Positions 51,374-62,677 of a stretch of DNA of 64,000 nucleotides are shown here, piece by piece. Positions within the stretch are counted from its first letter, which is position 1, and the number at the start of each line of letters is the position of its first letter. This DNA comes from Campylobacteraceae bacterium (lineage in GTDB: Bacteria > Campylobacterota > Campylobacteria > Campylobacterales > Campylobacteraceae), in contig JAAYPR010000012.1 of NCBI GenBank assembly GCA_012519705.1, positions 1 through 64,000 of the forward strand, read 5' to 3'. Under the pieces are notes generated by a model. It was not told the origin of the DNA. It made no database searches and saw only the letters and a list, made by a program, of their open reading frames with translations. Both the position numbers and the translations under genes were made by a program.

Positions 51374-51770
51374 AGTATTTTTAGATACAAATATCATTTT
51401 AGATTTCGTTGATAGCGATAGAGTCACTCATGGAGCGGTAGTTTCTTTGTTTCAGAAGTTGTTTTATAGTCAAGCTGAAATTTATATTTGTGGGATTAGC
51501 ATAGTGAATATTTTCTATATTTTAAGAAAAAATAAAAATCTTCAAAAAAGTTTTATAGACTTTATAGATATTTTATCAAAATCTGTAAATATAGTTAGTT
51601 TTAGTAGTATTGCCTTAAATTTAGCCATAAAAGATTATAGAAATTTAGATTTAGACTTGGAAGATTTACTCCAAGCTTACACCGCAATAGAAAATGGTTG
51701 TGGTGTTGTTTACACAAATGATACAAATTTCCCTGAAATAAACGGCATTGAAATTTTAAGTTGTAGATAG
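51354..51770 (+). CDS. PIN-domain ribonuclease toxin
   Basis: KVFLDTNIILDFVDSDR...DLEDLLQAYTAIENGCGVVYTNDTNFPEINGIEIL; conserved Asp residues of PIN fold; likely start at 51363. Confidence 0.88.
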   Translation: MLDMENKVFLDTNIILDFVDSDRVTHGAVVSLFQKLFYSQAEIYICGISIVNIFYILRKNKNLQKSFIDFIDILSKSVNIVSFSSIALNLAIKDYRNLDLDLEDLLQAYTAIENGCGVVYTNDTNFPEINGIEILSCR

Positions 51771-51811
51771 TAGTTGTGGTTTAAAGCCCTTTTATAAATA
51801 GAAGCACCCTT

Positions 51812-51857
51812 ATTGTTAAGTTATTTACTAAAACCAACTAAAATTTAACCAAATTTG
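51812..51857. repeat. 46-bp direct repeat, copy 2 (flanks TA module)
   Basis: ATTGTTAAGTTATTTACTAAAACCAACTAAAATTTAACCAAATTTG; exact 798-bp offset from copy 1. Confidence 0.85.
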
Positions 51858-51918
51858 ATAATTTATAAATTTTAAAAACAACTTATTAAATTCAAAAATT
51901 CATTCAAAAGGTCTTATT

Positions 51919-53853
51919 TTGAAACTATTTTTAGAACAACTACTTAATGGCATAGATAAAAACTCCCTTAACTCAAAACAAAAAGAACTACTAAGAAACA
52001 TGGAGATGCTAGGCTCAATCGGACTATATAGAAAACAGTATTTTTTAAATGATGGCTTTATTTGCGGGAAACTTGATATTTCCATGAAAGGAACCGGTTA
52101 TATCACAGCTTTTAACCCTAAATTTCCAAAAGATCTTCTAGTCGAACCAAGCGATATAAACGCTGCTAAGCAAGGCGACATCGTCCTAGCTAGAGTTACA
52201 AGAAATAAAAAAGATAGACAAAAAGCAAAAGTTATGATGGTGCTTCAGCCATCCTTTGCAACAAGCGTTGTTTACACGAAAAAAATCGGTAAAGAGATAG
52301 TTGGCATAAACGTAAAAAGCGGGTTATCAACTGTTTTAAGAGCCACTCAAAAATCCCTAAAAACCCTACCTTTAGGCACTCTTTTAAAGATAGATAATCA
52401 AAAAGATGAGATAGTTGAAATTTTAGGAAGCATTTATGATAACAGTGTTGATGAGAAAATCTCACTTGCACTTTATAATAAAAACGATGAGTTTAGCGGG
52501 GCGTGTGAAGAAGAGGCGAAAAGCTTTGGCGATGCGGTCGATAAGGCTATGTATCCAAACAGAGTTGATTTAACTCACTTAAATTTCTGCACCATCGACC
52601 CAGTCGATGCTAAAGACTTTGACGATGCTATCTATTACGATAGTAAAAATAGAGAACTTTTTGTGGCGATTGCCGATGTAAGCGAGTATGTTTCACCTTA
52701 CTCAGCTATAGATAAAGAGGCTAAATTTAGGGGATTTTCTATCTACTTTCCACACAGAAGTGTGCCGATGCTTCCTAGAAATTTAAGTGAAAATATCTGC
52801 TCACTAAAGCCTGATTTGGATAGGCTCTCGTTTTGCTTTAAAATAACTTTAGATGAAGACTTAAACGTCAAAAAAGAAGAGCTTTTTAAAGCCATCATTC
52901 GCTCACGAAAACGCTTTAACTATGACGAAGTTGATGAGATTATCAAAACCAAAAAATACGATGGTGACAAAGAGATAGAAGAGATGATTTTATCACTTTA
53001 CAGCCTAACTACAAAGCTTCGCCAAGCTAGACTTAAAAAAGGGTTTGATTTTCATACAAAAGAGCTAAGAATGGTTTTAGATGATGAAGGAAACTTAAAA
53101 AGCACTCGCTTTGAGATGTCTACGCCATCTCACGATCTGATAGAAGACTGTATGCTTTTAGCCAACCAAGCCGCAGCTAAAAGGATAGAAAAAGGGGTTT
53201 TTAGAAACCATGCGGCGGCGGATTATAGAAAGATAGAGTATTTAGTAGATGATTTAGCGGCACTTGGGATTGAAGTTAAATTTGATAAAAACTTAGTTAA
53301 AATGGTTGCAAACATCCAGGGCATAGCTGATGAGATGGGCATAAGAGAAGAAGTTGATAAACTCATCATAAAAGCTCAAAAAAGAGCCGAGTACTCGCCA
53401 TATCCTGAAGGACACTTTGGGCTTGGCTTTGATGACTATACTCACTTTACAAGTCCTATTAGGCGTTATACAGATCTCATTTTACACAGGCTTTTAAAGG
53501 CAGATATGGAAGGCGATGAGAAGCTTTTTAACTACCTACTTTTAAACATAGATGACACCTGTCAGAGTTTAAACGTGTTAGAGCGTGAGGCCGATAAGGT
53601 AGCGTATGACTTTATGGATAGGAAATTTGCAAGATGGGCGGCAAAACATATCGGCGAAAACTTTGTCTGCTATATAGATGAGAACTTAAACATAACAACG
53701 GCAAAACTTGATGATACGCTAAAAGGGGCTAGAGTTTACATCATAAATAACTTCACAGATGATGTTTTAACAAGGGTTTTAGTTCAAATTTTAGAAGCTG
53801 ATATCGTAAGTGGTAAAATAATGGGAAGAGTGGTTAAAAAGCTAGATGTATAA
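51919..53853 (+). CDS. rnr: Ribonuclease R/VacB
   Basis: RNB domain: FCTIDPVDAKDFDDAIYYD; GHFGLGFDDYTHFTSPIRRYTDLILHR. Confidence 0.96.
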   Translation: MKLFLEQLLNGIDKNSLNSKQKELLRNMEMLGSIGLYRKQYFLNDGFICGKLDISMKGTGYITAFNPKFPKDLLVEPSDINAAKQGDIVLARVTRNKKDRQKAKVMMVLQPSFATSVVYTKKIGKEIVGINVKSGLSTVLRATQKSLKTLPLGTLLKIDNQKDEIVEILGSIYDNSVDEKISLALYNKNDEFSGACEEEAKSFGDAVDKAMYPNRVDLTHLNFCTIDPVDAKDFDDAIYYDSKNRELFVAIADVSEYVSPYSAIDKEAKFRGFSIYFPHRSVPMLPRNLSENICSLKPDLDRLSFCFKITLDEDLNVKKEELFKAIIRSRKRFNYDEVDEIIKTKKYDGDKEIEEMILSLYSLTTKLRQARLKKGFDFHTKELRMVLDDEGNLKSTRFEMSTPSHDLIEDCMLLANQAAAKRIEKGVFRNHAAADYRKIEYLVDDLAALGIEVKFDKNLVKMVANIQGIADEMGIREEVDKLIIKAQKRAEYSPYPEGHFGLGFDDYTHFTSPIRRYTDLILHRLLKADMEGDEKLFNYLLLNIDDTCQSLNVLEREADKVAYDFMDRKFARWAAKHIGENFVCYIDENLNITTAKLDDTLKGARVYIINNFTDDVLTRVLVQILEADIVSGKIMGRVVKKLDV

Positions 53854-54826
53854 AAGAGAGTTAGATAGTTTAATCGGCGTTAGAAAGGTTCCAAATTTCA
53901 TACTTCTAAGAAGTAGCGATGAGTTTTTGAACCGCTTTTATAGCAGGCAAATTCTGCACCTTTGGGGAAGTGATAACATCTATAATGCTTTTTTTGATGA
54001 GTATGAGTTTGAGAGTTTAAGTGCATTTTTAGAGCCATCACTTTTTGGGGATAAAAATATAGTTTATATAAAAACTAATAAATTTGGCTCTACAAAAGAG
54101 ATAAAAGAGCTTATAGCAAAGTGCAAAAGAGATAAAAATAACTTTTTATTATATGAGTTTATAGAGGATGGAAATGCTATAAATCAAAGCTTTATAAACG
54201 CTTTTGAGGGAAACTTTGCTAGACTTTTTAGTCCAAACACTCACACCGAAGCCTTGCAACTTCTAAATCAAATTTGCTTGATGATGGGGCTTAGACCAAA
54301 TAACTTAGCACTTTTAGAAATTTACAAAATCCACAACTCAAACTTAAGCCTAACAGTAGCAGAGCTTGAGAAATTTAAGAGTTTAGGTTATGAGTTAAAT
54401 ATAGACAGTGTTAAAAAGCATGTTTTTGGGCTAAGCGAGGTTAGTTTTGAAGAGATATTTGAAAAAATCATAAATTTACAAGACTTTAGAGATGAGTTTT
54501 ACACTTACATCCAGAGTGGCTCATACAACGAAAACGAGCTTATAAGCTACCTTTACTCGGCTATTTTTAGGATTTTTAGCGTTCACTCATATATAAAAAT
54601 AAATGGCAAATTTGATCTACGTGAGATACTTGGCTATTTACCGCCAAAAGATGTGGGGGAAAAACTAAAAACTCAAGCTCTTAAATTTAGCACCAATCAG
54701 TTTAAAAATATGTTTATCTGTCTAAATGAGATAGAGTATGAGTTAAAAACAAAAAGCGGTGGTGACAAAACTCATTTTATGCTTTCAGGACTTTTAGAGT
54801 TTCAAAGAGTGATATCAAAAAGATAA
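53846..54826 (+). CDS. holA: DNA polymerase III subunit delta
   Basis: Position downstream of rnr and HolA-like layout; recognised by context and length. Confidence 0.8.
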   Translation: MYKRELDSLIGVRKVPNFILLRSSDEFLNRFYSRQILHLWGSDNIYNAFFDEYEFESLSAFLEPSLFGDKNIVYIKTNKFGSTKEIKELIAKCKRDKNNFLLYEFIEDGNAINQSFINAFEGNFARLFSPNTHTEALQLLNQICLMMGLRPNNLALLEIYKIHNSNLSLTVAELEKFKSLGYELNIDSVKKHVFGLSEVSFEEIFEKIINLQDFRDEFYTYIQSGSYNENELISYLYSAIFRIFSVHSYIKINGKFDLREILGYLPPKDVGEKLKTQALKFSTNQFKNMFICLNEIEYELKTKSGGDKTHFMLSGLLEFQRVISKR

Positions 54827-54888
54827 ATTTATTTTATAATTGTCATTATGGAAAGCTTGCTATGAAAAACACTTTAAACCACTAACAT

Positions 54889-55112
54889 CGTCATTGCGAG
54901 TTTGTGAAACAAACGAAGCGTCTGCAGCGAAGCGTCTCGGCAGTTACGAGCGTAGCGAAGTAAAATCCATCAAATAAAATCATAAAGAATTTATAAGATT
55001 TCAACTTAAGTAAATTCCTATCTATAAATTTGCAAAAGAAAAAATCTTAAATTTACTTTAAAATTTTTAAAACTGGATTGCCACGATTTTCTACGAAAAT
55101 CTCGCAATGACG
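54889..55112. repeat. MITE-like composite element C1 (about 224 bp) with terminal inverted CGTCATTGCGAG ends
   Basis: Begins CGTCATTGCGAGTTTGTGAAACAAAC, ends GAAAATCTCGCAATGACG; near-duplicate of C2. Confidence 0.82.
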
Positions 55113-55252
55113 AGGTTAGTGGATATGTTATTATAAGAAATTTATAAAACCAAATAAAACCAAATTTTCTAAAATAAAATCTTAAACCTAAATTTACCAA
55201 AACTACCAGAGTCGTCATTTAAAAAGCAAAACAACACCAAATCCACCAGAGT

Positions 55253-55463
55253 CGTCATTGCGAGTTTGTGAAACAAACGAAGCGTCTCGACAGTTACGAG
55301 CGTAGCGAAGTAAAATCCATTAAGTGAAACTTTAAAAAAGTTATAAGATTTTTATTTAAGTAAATTCTCATCTATAAATTTGCAAAATAAAAAACCTTAA
55401 ATTTAACTCAAAACTTTATTTAAATGGATTGCCACGATTTTCTACGGAAATCTCGCAATGACG
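55253..55463. repeat. MITE-like composite element C2 (about 211 bp)
   Basis: Same ends and internal sequence as C1 with small indels. Confidence 0.82.
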
Positions 55464-55618
55464 TGTATAGTAAAGCACAGATGTAAACAATGTAAAAACT
55501 ACACCACAAAAGCAAGCTTTAAGCAAAATTATAGTAATATCATCGTTTGCTTTTATGCAAAATCCTTGCTTGTGTCCTAAATTTAGTGACATAAGCTAGA
55601 AAACCACAAGGAGATTCA

Positions 55619-56032
55619 ATGAAACATTACGAGGTACTTTTCATCTTAAAGCCAACGCTTACAGAAGATGAGATAAAAACAGGCGTTGATTTCGTTAAAG
55701 AAGTCATTACAAAAAATGGAGGCGAAGTAGCTTCTGTTATCGAAATGGGTGCAAGAAAACTAGCATATCCTATCAAAAAATTTGAAAGAGGAATATACTA
55801 TGTTATTTACTTCACAGCACCAACACAACTAATTGAAGAACTAGTTAGAAACATTAGATATAATGAAAATATCATTAGATTCCTAACAGTTAAATATGAA
55901 AATAAAAAAGAAATTGCAGCTTGGGAAAAACTAAGCAAGGGCATCAAATTCTCACCAGCTAAAAAAGAGAGACGCCCAAGAAGACCAAGAGAAGAAGCAA
56001 CAGAGCAAACCGAAGAAGAATCAGAAGAATAA
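55619..56032 (+). CDS. rpsF: 30S ribosomal protein S6
   Basis: [18 protein letters not shown]...[33 protein letters not shown]. Confidence 0.97.
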   Translation: MKHYEVLFILKPTLTEDEIKTGVDFVKEVITKNGGEVASVIEMGARKLAYPIKKFERGIYYVIYFTAPTQLIEELVRNIRYNENIIRFLTVKYENKKEIAAWEKLSKGIKFSPAKKERRPRRPREEATEQTEEESEE

Positions 56033-56043
56033 AAGGATAAGCG

Positions 56044-56667
56044 ATGTTTAACAAAGTAATATTAGTCGGCAACTTAACAAGAGATATAGAGTTGAGATAT
56101 CTCGGAAGTGGCTCAGCTTTGGCAAATACAGCGATAGCAACAAATAGACGCTTTACTGTAAATGGCGAGAAAAAAGAGGAAGTTTGCTTTATAGATATTA
56201 CTTTTTGGGGAAGAACCGCAGAAATCGCGAACCAATACCTTAAAAAAGGTAGCAAAGTGCTTATAGAAGGAAGGCTTAAATTTGACCAGTGGCAAGACCA
56301 AAATGGACAAAACCGCTCAAAGCATAGCGTAACAGTTGAAACTATGCAGATGCTAGGCGAAGCTACTCAAGGCGGAATGCAAGGTGGTGGAATGGGACAG
56401 AGTAGAAATTTCCAGTCTAACCAAAGCCAGCAAAACTACAACCAACAAAGCTATGGCGGAAATAGTTACGGTAGCAACAGCTATGGCGGAGATAGTAGCT
56501 ATGGTAGCAGTGCTAATTATGGTGGAAGCAACCAAGGTTATAGCCAACAACAAAAGTCAAATTTTCAAGATAACTACGACAACTACAGCGACTACGATGG
56601 ATATAATGAAGAAATTCCAGAAATTGATGTAGATGCTGATATGAACGACGAAGAGTTGCCGTTTTAA
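56044..56667 (+). CDS. ssb: Single-stranded DNA-binding protein
   Basis: [20 protein letters not shown]; Gly/Ser/Tyr/Asn-rich linker; acidic tail [11 protein letters not shown]. Confidence 0.97.
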   Translation: MFNKVILVGNLTRDIELRYLGSGSALANTAIATNRRFTVNGEKKEEVCFIDITFWGRTAEIANQYLKKGSKVLIEGRLKFDQWQDQNGQNRSKHSVTVETMQMLGEATQGGMQGGGMGQSRNFQSNQSQQNYNQQSYGGNSYGSNSYGGDSSYGSSANYGGSNQGYSQQQKSNFQDNYDNYSDYDGYNEEIPEIDVDADMNDEELPF

Positions 56668-56681
56668 GAAAGGAAATTAAT

Positions 56682-56942
56682 ATGTCAGAAAAAAGAAAAT
56701 ACGCAAGAAAATATTGTAGATACACAGAAGCAAAGATTGAGTTTATAGATTATAAAGATACAACTCTTTTAAAATACTGCCTATCAGAGCGTTTTAAAAT
56801 TATGCCAAGACGCCTAACAGGAACTTCAAAAAAATATCAAGAGATGGTTGAAAAAGCTATCAAAAGAGCAAGACACGCAGCTCTTATACCATACGTGGTA
56901 GATAGAGATGATGTGGTTGCAAATCCATTTGAAATTCTATAA
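56682..56942 (+). CDS. rpsR: 30S ribosomal protein S18
   Basis: [51 protein letters not shown]. Confidence 0.98.
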   Translation: MSEKRKYARKYCRYTEAKIEFIDYKDTTLLKYCLSERFKIMPRRLTGTSKKYQEMVEKAIKRARHAALIPYVVDRDDVVANPFEIL

Positions 56943-56958
56943 TTCTAAGGATGTTATT

Positions 56959-56993
56959 AAATTCTATAAAACAAGCTCTGTTTTATAGAATTT
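56959..56993 (+). terminator. Terminator of rpsF-ssb-rpsR operon
   Basis: Perfect 15-bp stem AAATTCTATAAAACA-agctc-TGTTTTATAGAATTT followed by T-rich sequence. Confidence 0.75.
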
Positions 56994-57073
56994 TCTTATT
57001 TCAAAACGTTACCATATGAAAACTTTTTTTAAGTATCATATGATGATTTAAATTTTTTACAAAGGACTTATGA

Positions 57074-58096
<1,023 letters not shown>

Positions 58097-58098
58097 TC

Positions 58099-59292
58099 TT
58101 GGCAAAAACTACCAAAAAAAAAGTAGCAAAAAGCAGTAGTGCAAAAGCTACTAAAAGAAAACCTAGACAATCCAAAAAGAGCGGAACTCTAAAAGAGAGG
58201 CTCCGCTCTTTTAAAATCCTACTTTTAATAACCCTTTGCTTCAGTGCTGGATTTTTATCCTACGGCGTGCTTGACAACATCTTTAGTGAAGAAAAAATAG
58301 AACTTACTAAAATTGAATCCAAAAAAGAGATTAAAAAAGATATTAAAAAAGAACCCGCCCCTATAGAAGAAAAAACTAGAACAATAAAAGAAGAAATGAT
58401 TTCAATAGATGATTTATTAAGCAAAAAAATAACTGAATCTATAGAGGAAAAACTACTTATCTTAGAAGAGAATTTAACACTTTTACCAGATGAGAAAGTC
58501 ACACTTAAAGAAGAAGAGAATTTAACAGAAGAGATTGCTGTTTTTAAGCAAGACGAGAGTGTGTTGTTTAAAGAGAGCTATCTTTTTAAAGATGATTTTT
58601 CTCTTAAAGATGGAGTTTTCAAAAAGGGCTTAATTAAAGGCGAAAAGCCAAAATTAGCTATTATAATCGATGATGTCTATAAAAAAAGTGATTTAAGAAA
58701 TATAAATAGCACAAATTTAAAGCTTACCCCGTCCATTTTTCCGCCTAGTAAAAGCACGCCAAACACCCAAAACTTAGCTAAATCAGCTAAGTTTTATATG
58801 ATTCATCTGCCTCTTGAGGCACAAAACTACAGCGACCGCCTAAGAGCTTTAAAAACTACAGATAACTACGCTACTATGGATAAATTTATAAAAGATATAA
58901 GAGTTAAATTTCCAGATGCTAGGTTTGTAAACAACCATACAGGCTCTAAATTTACAGCAGACGAAAAAGCTATGGAAAATCTCTACATTGCACTTGAAAG
59001 ATACGGTTTTATCTTTGTGGACTCTAAAACTATCGCCTCATCAAAAGCTAAAGAAGCTGCTAAAAAAAGCGGACATCGCTACATCACAAGAGATGTTTTT
59101 TTAGATAATGAAAACAGCGTTAGAGCCGTAAAAACCCAGCTTCAAAAAGCTGTAAATATCGCTAAAGATAGAGGTTATGCTATCGCCATCGGGCATCCAA
59201 AAGATGCTACTTTTAAAGCCTTAAAAGATAGCGATGAGATTTTAAAAGATGTTGAAGTTGTGTATTTGAAAGATATTTATGAGTATTATTGA
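58099..59292 (+). CDS. Divergent polysaccharide deacetylase family protein (YibQ-like), TTG start
   Basis: KLAIIIDDVYKKSDL...FYMIHLPLEAQNYSDRL...RFVNNHTGSKFTAD...AIAIGHPKDAT; N-terminal TM plus charged linker. Confidence 0.88.
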   Translation: MAKTTKKKVAKSSSAKATKRKPRQSKKSGTLKERLRSFKILLLITLCFSAGFLSYGVLDNIFSEEKIELTKIESKKEIKKDIKKEPAPIEEKTRTIKEEMISIDDLLSKKITESIEEKLLILEENLTLLPDEKVTLKEEENLTEEIAVFKQDESVLFKESYLFKDDFSLKDGVFKKGLIKGEKPKLAIIIDDVYKKSDLRNINSTNLKLTPSIFPPSKSTPNTQNLAKSAKFYMIHLPLEAQNYSDRLRALKTTDNYATMDKFIKDIRVKFPDARFVNNHTGSKFTADEKAMENLYIALERYGFIFVDSKTIASSKAKEAAKKSGHRYITRDVFLDNENSVRAVKTQLQKAVNIAKDRGYAIAIGHPKDATFKALKDSDEILKDVEVVYLKDIYEYY

Positions 59293-60049
59293 TATAAGCG
59301 AGTTTGAGCCACTTCAAAGAGTAGAAAACCCTCCAAAAAAACTCTACTATAAGGGAAATTTAAAGCTTTTAGAAAAAAGAAAAGTCTCAATTGTTGGCTC
59401 TAGGAAAATGACAATTTATACAAAAAACTTAGTTTTAAGTTTGGCAAATGAGCTTAAAAAGAGGGATATATGCGTTGTAAGCGGATGTGCGATAGGAGTG
59501 GACGCGGCAGCTCATAAAGGGGCTTTTCCAAATACAATAGCTGTTTTTGGAAATGGGCTTGATGAAATTTATCCAAAAACAAACTCAAAACTTATAAATG
59601 ACATTTACGAAAACTCACTTGCTCTAAGCGAGTATGAACCAAGCCAAAAAGCCTGGGGACAGCAGTTTTTAGAGAGAAACCGCATAGTTGTGGGGCTGAG
59701 TGAAGCTTTAGTTGTAGCTCAGGCAGATTTAAGAAGCGGCTCACTTCAAAGTGCAAGACTTGCAAGCGAGATGGGAATCCCAGTTTTTGTGTTTCCTCAC
59801 CGTATAAATGAGAGCAGGGGAACTAACGAACTCTTAGCCAAAGGCAAGGCGAGTTTAATAGATAATATAGAAGAGTTTGCAAATAGTTTTGTCAGTTTTG
59901 ATGAGATAAAAGTAGGCGATGAGTTTTTAGAGTTTGTGGAGAAAAACTCAAGTTTTGATGAAATTTGGGCTAAATTTGGGGATTTGGTTTATGAATACGA
60001 ACTTGACGGTAGAATAGAAATTTTAGGAACAAAGGTTTTGGTTAAATGA
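59279..60049 (+). CDS. dprA: DNA-processing protein DprA
   Basis: VSIVGSRKMTIYTKNLVL...VVSGCAIGVDAAAHKGAF; AVFGNGLDEIYPKTNSKL. Confidence 0.94.
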   Translation: MSIIDISEFEPLQRVENPPKKLYYKGNLKLLEKRKVSIVGSRKMTIYTKNLVLSLANELKKRDICVVSGCAIGVDAAAHKGAFPNTIAVFGNGLDEIYPKTNSKLINDIYENSLALSEYEPSQKAWGQQFLERNRIVVGLSEALVVAQADLRSGSLQSARLASEMGIPVFVFPHRINESRGTNELLAKGKASLIDNIEEFANSFVSFDEIKVGDEFLEFVEKNSSFDEIWAKFGDLVYEYELDGRIEILGTKVLVK

Positions 60050-60426
60050 TAGCTTCACTTGATATCGGACTTAAAAGAATTGGCATAGCTTTGGGCTATA
60101 AAAACGGCGTTGTAGTGCCGATAGATGCGGTTTTAAGAAAAAACAGAAACCAAGCGGCTAGGGATGTAAAGCAAGTTTTGGATGAATATAAGGTAACAAA
60201 GCTAGTTGTTGGCGTTCCGCTTGATGGAAGTAGTGAAGGCGAGATGAAAAGAAGGGTGACCCATTTTGTCTCTCTTTTGGAATTTGATGGCGAAGTTGTT
60301 TATATAGATGAGAGTTTTTCAAGTGTTGAAGCGAGTCATTTAGGCGTGGCAAATCAGCGTAAAAAAGATGGCAAACTTGATAGCCTTTCAGCGATGATAA
60401 TTTTACAAAGATATTTAGGGGTTTAA
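60046..60426 (+). CDS. ruvX: Holliday junction resolvase RuvX/YqgF
   Basis: MIASLDIGLKRIGIALGYKNGVV; YIDESFSSVEA; KLDSLSAMIILQRYL. Confidence 0.94.
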   Translation: MIASLDIGLKRIGIALGYKNGVVVPIDAVLRKNRNQAARDVKQVLDEYKVTKLVVGVPLDGSSEGEMKRRVTHFVSLLEFDGEVVYIDESFSSVEASHLGVANQRKKDGKLDSLSAMIILQRYLGV

Positions 60427-61454
60427 ATCACCAGCATCGCATCGCCGTAAGAGTAGAATTTATACTTTTTCTCAACTGCTACACGGTAAATTTCCATAGT
60501 TTTTTCATATCCGATAAACGAAGTTACTAGCATTATAAGAGTTGATTTTGGCAGATGGAAATTTGTTAAAAGATAGTTTTGTCTAATCGGCTTGTTTGCG
60601 TGGTTTAAAAAAAGCTTGCACTCCCCACTTAAACTCCCGCTTCTTGCATACTCCTCAACAACCCTAGTCACAGTTGTCCCAACGCCTAAAATAGGCTTAG
60701 AACTATCTAGAATTTCAGCTGTTTTTTGTGGCACACTAAAATACTCTGAGTGCATAGCGTGATCATTGATATTTTCACATTCAACTGGCTTGAAAGTTCC
60801 AGCTCCGATGTGGAGAGTTAGGTAGTGGATATCGTGAGTTTTTGCTAGAGTTTCCAGCATTTTGGGGCTAAAATGAAGCGAAGCAGTTGGAGCTGCAACC
60901 GCACCTAAGTTCTTAGCAAACACAGTTTGATACCAAATTTCATCATGTTTGTTATCATCTCTTTTTATATATGGCGGAAGTGGGATGTGTCCGATGCTTG
61001 ATAGAGTTTCAAAAAGTAAGTGAGTGTCTACCTGCTTACTATCTTTATAAAACTTCACAACTCTACTTCCATCATCTAAAAGTTTTGTAACTATAGCTTC
61101 CAAACCAGCGTCAAATTTAAGCTTTGTGCCAACCTTTACAGAACCTCTTATATAAACACTAAACTCATTTTCAGCTAGTGGACGGTTTAGCAGAAGCTCT
61201 ATTTTCCCGCCGGTTGATTTTATACCAAAAACTCTAGCTTTTACAACTTTTGTGTCATTAAAGATGATATCACAAGGTGGTAAAATTTCAGCTAACTCTC
61301 CAAATTTATGATGAGAAATTTTATCCCTAGCTCTATCATAAACCAGCAGATTTGCATCTTCTTTTGGAAGAGTTGGCTGTAGGGCTATGAGCTCTTTTGG
61401 TAAAAAGTAGTCATAGCTCTCTACTAAATCAAGATTCATCTTCTTCGTCATCAA
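60423..61454 (-). CDS. queA: tRNA preQ1(34) S-adenosylmethionine ribosyltransferase-isomerase
   Basis: YDYFLPKELIALQP; HHKFGELAEILPPCDIIFNDTKVVKARVFG; LTLHIGAGTFKPVECENINDHAMHSE. Confidence 0.97.
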   Translation of the reverse strand: MMTKKMNLDLVESYDYFLPKELIALQPTLPKEDANLLVYDRARDKISHHKFGELAEILPPCDIIFNDTKVVKARVFGIKSTGGKIELLLNRPLAENEFSVYIRGSVKVGTKLKFDAGLEAIVTKLLDDGSRVVKFYKDSKQVDTHLLFETLSSIGHIPLPPYIKRDDNKHDEIWYQTVFAKNLGAVAAPTASLHFSPKMLETLAKTHDIHYLTLHIGAGTFKPVECENINDHAMHSEYFSVPQKTAEILDSSKPILGVGTTVTRVVEEYARSGSLSGECKLFLNHANKPIRQNYLLTNFHLPKSTLIMLVTSFIGYEKTMEIYRVAVEKKYKFYSYGDAMLVI

Positions 61455-62169
61455 AGAGTGGTTTTGCTGGGTTTACAGCTCTTGCGATATAGATAGAACC
61501 AGCGTAAAGTATAACCAAAGGCACACCTAGCATAAACTGACTTATAACATCTGGCGGAGTCATAATAGCCGCAAAAGTAAAGATTATAACTATCGCGTAT
61601 CTAAAAAAGCCTTTTAAATCCTCATCTGTTACAAGCCCAATCAAAGCTAGAAAATAGGTAAAAATTGGAAGTTCAAAGCTTATACCAAAAGCTAAAATCA
61701 GCTTTATGAAAAACCCCACATATTCGCCAATTTTAGGCATAGCGGTAAATGTCCCATCGCCGAAATTTATCAAAAAGTTAAAAGCAAGTGGAAGAACCAA
61801 ATAGTAGCAAAATGAAGCTCCTATTAAAAACATTATTGTCGTTCCAGCTACAAAAGGCTTAACGTATTTTTTCTCACTATCATAAAGCCCAGGTGCAACA
61901 AACTGCCAAATTTGATAAAAAATCACTGGCAAAGCTAGGATAAAACCAGCAAACATTGAGACTTTTAAAGCCATAAAAAAGCCTTCTGCTGGGTGAGTAA
62001 AGATAACTTCACTAGTAGCTGGAAGAGCGTTATTTAGCGGTGCTAGGATGAAGTCTAAAATATCTTGCCATATCAAAAAGCAAAGCCCAAAGCCAACTAC
62101 AGCGGCTACAACTGAAATAACAAGTCTTTTTCTAAGCTCTACAATATGCGGGACTATCTCTTCAAACAT
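61429..62169 (-). CDS. tatC: Sec-independent translocase TatC
   Basis: HIVELRKRLVISV; FTHPAEGFFMALKVSMFAGFILALPVIFYQIWQFVAPGL. Confidence 0.97.
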   Translation of the reverse strand: MFEEIVPHIVELRKRLVISVVAAVVGFGLCFLIWQDILDFILAPLNNALPATSEVIFTHPAEGFFMALKVSMFAGFILALPVIFYQIWQFVAPGLYDSEKKYVKPFVAGTTIMFLIGASFCYYLVLPLAFNFLINFGDGTFTAMPKIGEYVGFFIKLILAFGISFELPIFTYFLALIGLVTDEDLKGFFRYAIVIIFTFAAIMTPPDVISQFMLGVPLVILYAGSIYIARAVNPAKPLFDDEEDES

Positions 62170-62629
62170 TATCTACGCCTTTATCATCTTCATTTTTATT
62201 CTCATCTGCTGGGCTGCTTTTTTCAGCCTTATCGTCTTTAAAAACAGCATCTTTTATCTCGTTTTTTATAGTAGCACTTGGGTTTTTTAGAGCCTCAGCT
62301 CCTTTTTTGATATCGCCAAGGCTTAAATTTAGAGCATCTTTTGTCTCATTTACTCCGCTTTTTATCTCCTCAAGCTCATCGAAAGTTAGTTTTTTCCTAA
62401 CATCTGTTTTTGTTTTTTCAATGCTCTCTTTATATTTTTTCGCATCTTCTTTTAGCTCAGCGATTCTTAGCTCTTGCTCAAAACCTGACTTTGCATCATT
62501 TATAGTTTTCTTAAAAAGTTTCATAAATCTTGCTATATCAACCATCGCTTGAGGCAGTTTTTCAGGCCCTAAGGCGATAACAGCGACAATGGCTATAACA
62601 AGCATTTCTGGAAAGCTTATACCAAACAT
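62162..62629 (-). CDS. tatB: Sec-independent translocase TatB
   Basis: MFGISFPEMLVIAIVAVIALGPEKLPQAMVDIARFMKLFK. Confidence 0.95.
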   Translation of the reverse strand: MFGISFPEMLVIAIVAVIALGPEKLPQAMVDIARFMKLFKKTINDAKSGFEQELRIAELKEDAKKYKESIEKTKTDVRKKLTFDELEEIKSGVNETKDALNLSLGDIKKGAEALKNPSATIKNEIKDAVFKDDKAEKSSPADENKNEDDKGVDNV

Positions 62630-62677
62630 TTTTTGTCCTAAAATTTTATTTTAATCTAGCATTTTACTAGATTTTCT

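Noticed and set aside
54889-55463. Small structured ncRNA gene
   Set aside because: Inverted terminal repeats and duplication fit a MITE/REP composite better; no promoter or conserved ncRNA class recognised.
56384-56632. 82-aa ORF in another frame of ssb
   Set aside because: Arises from the repetitive Gly/Ser/Tyr/Asn linker of ssb; low-complexity alternative frame.
57001-57072. Possible riboswitch or leader upstream of ilvC (two CATATGA motifs)
   Set aside because: Short AT-rich region with no convincing leader peptide or riboswitch fold.
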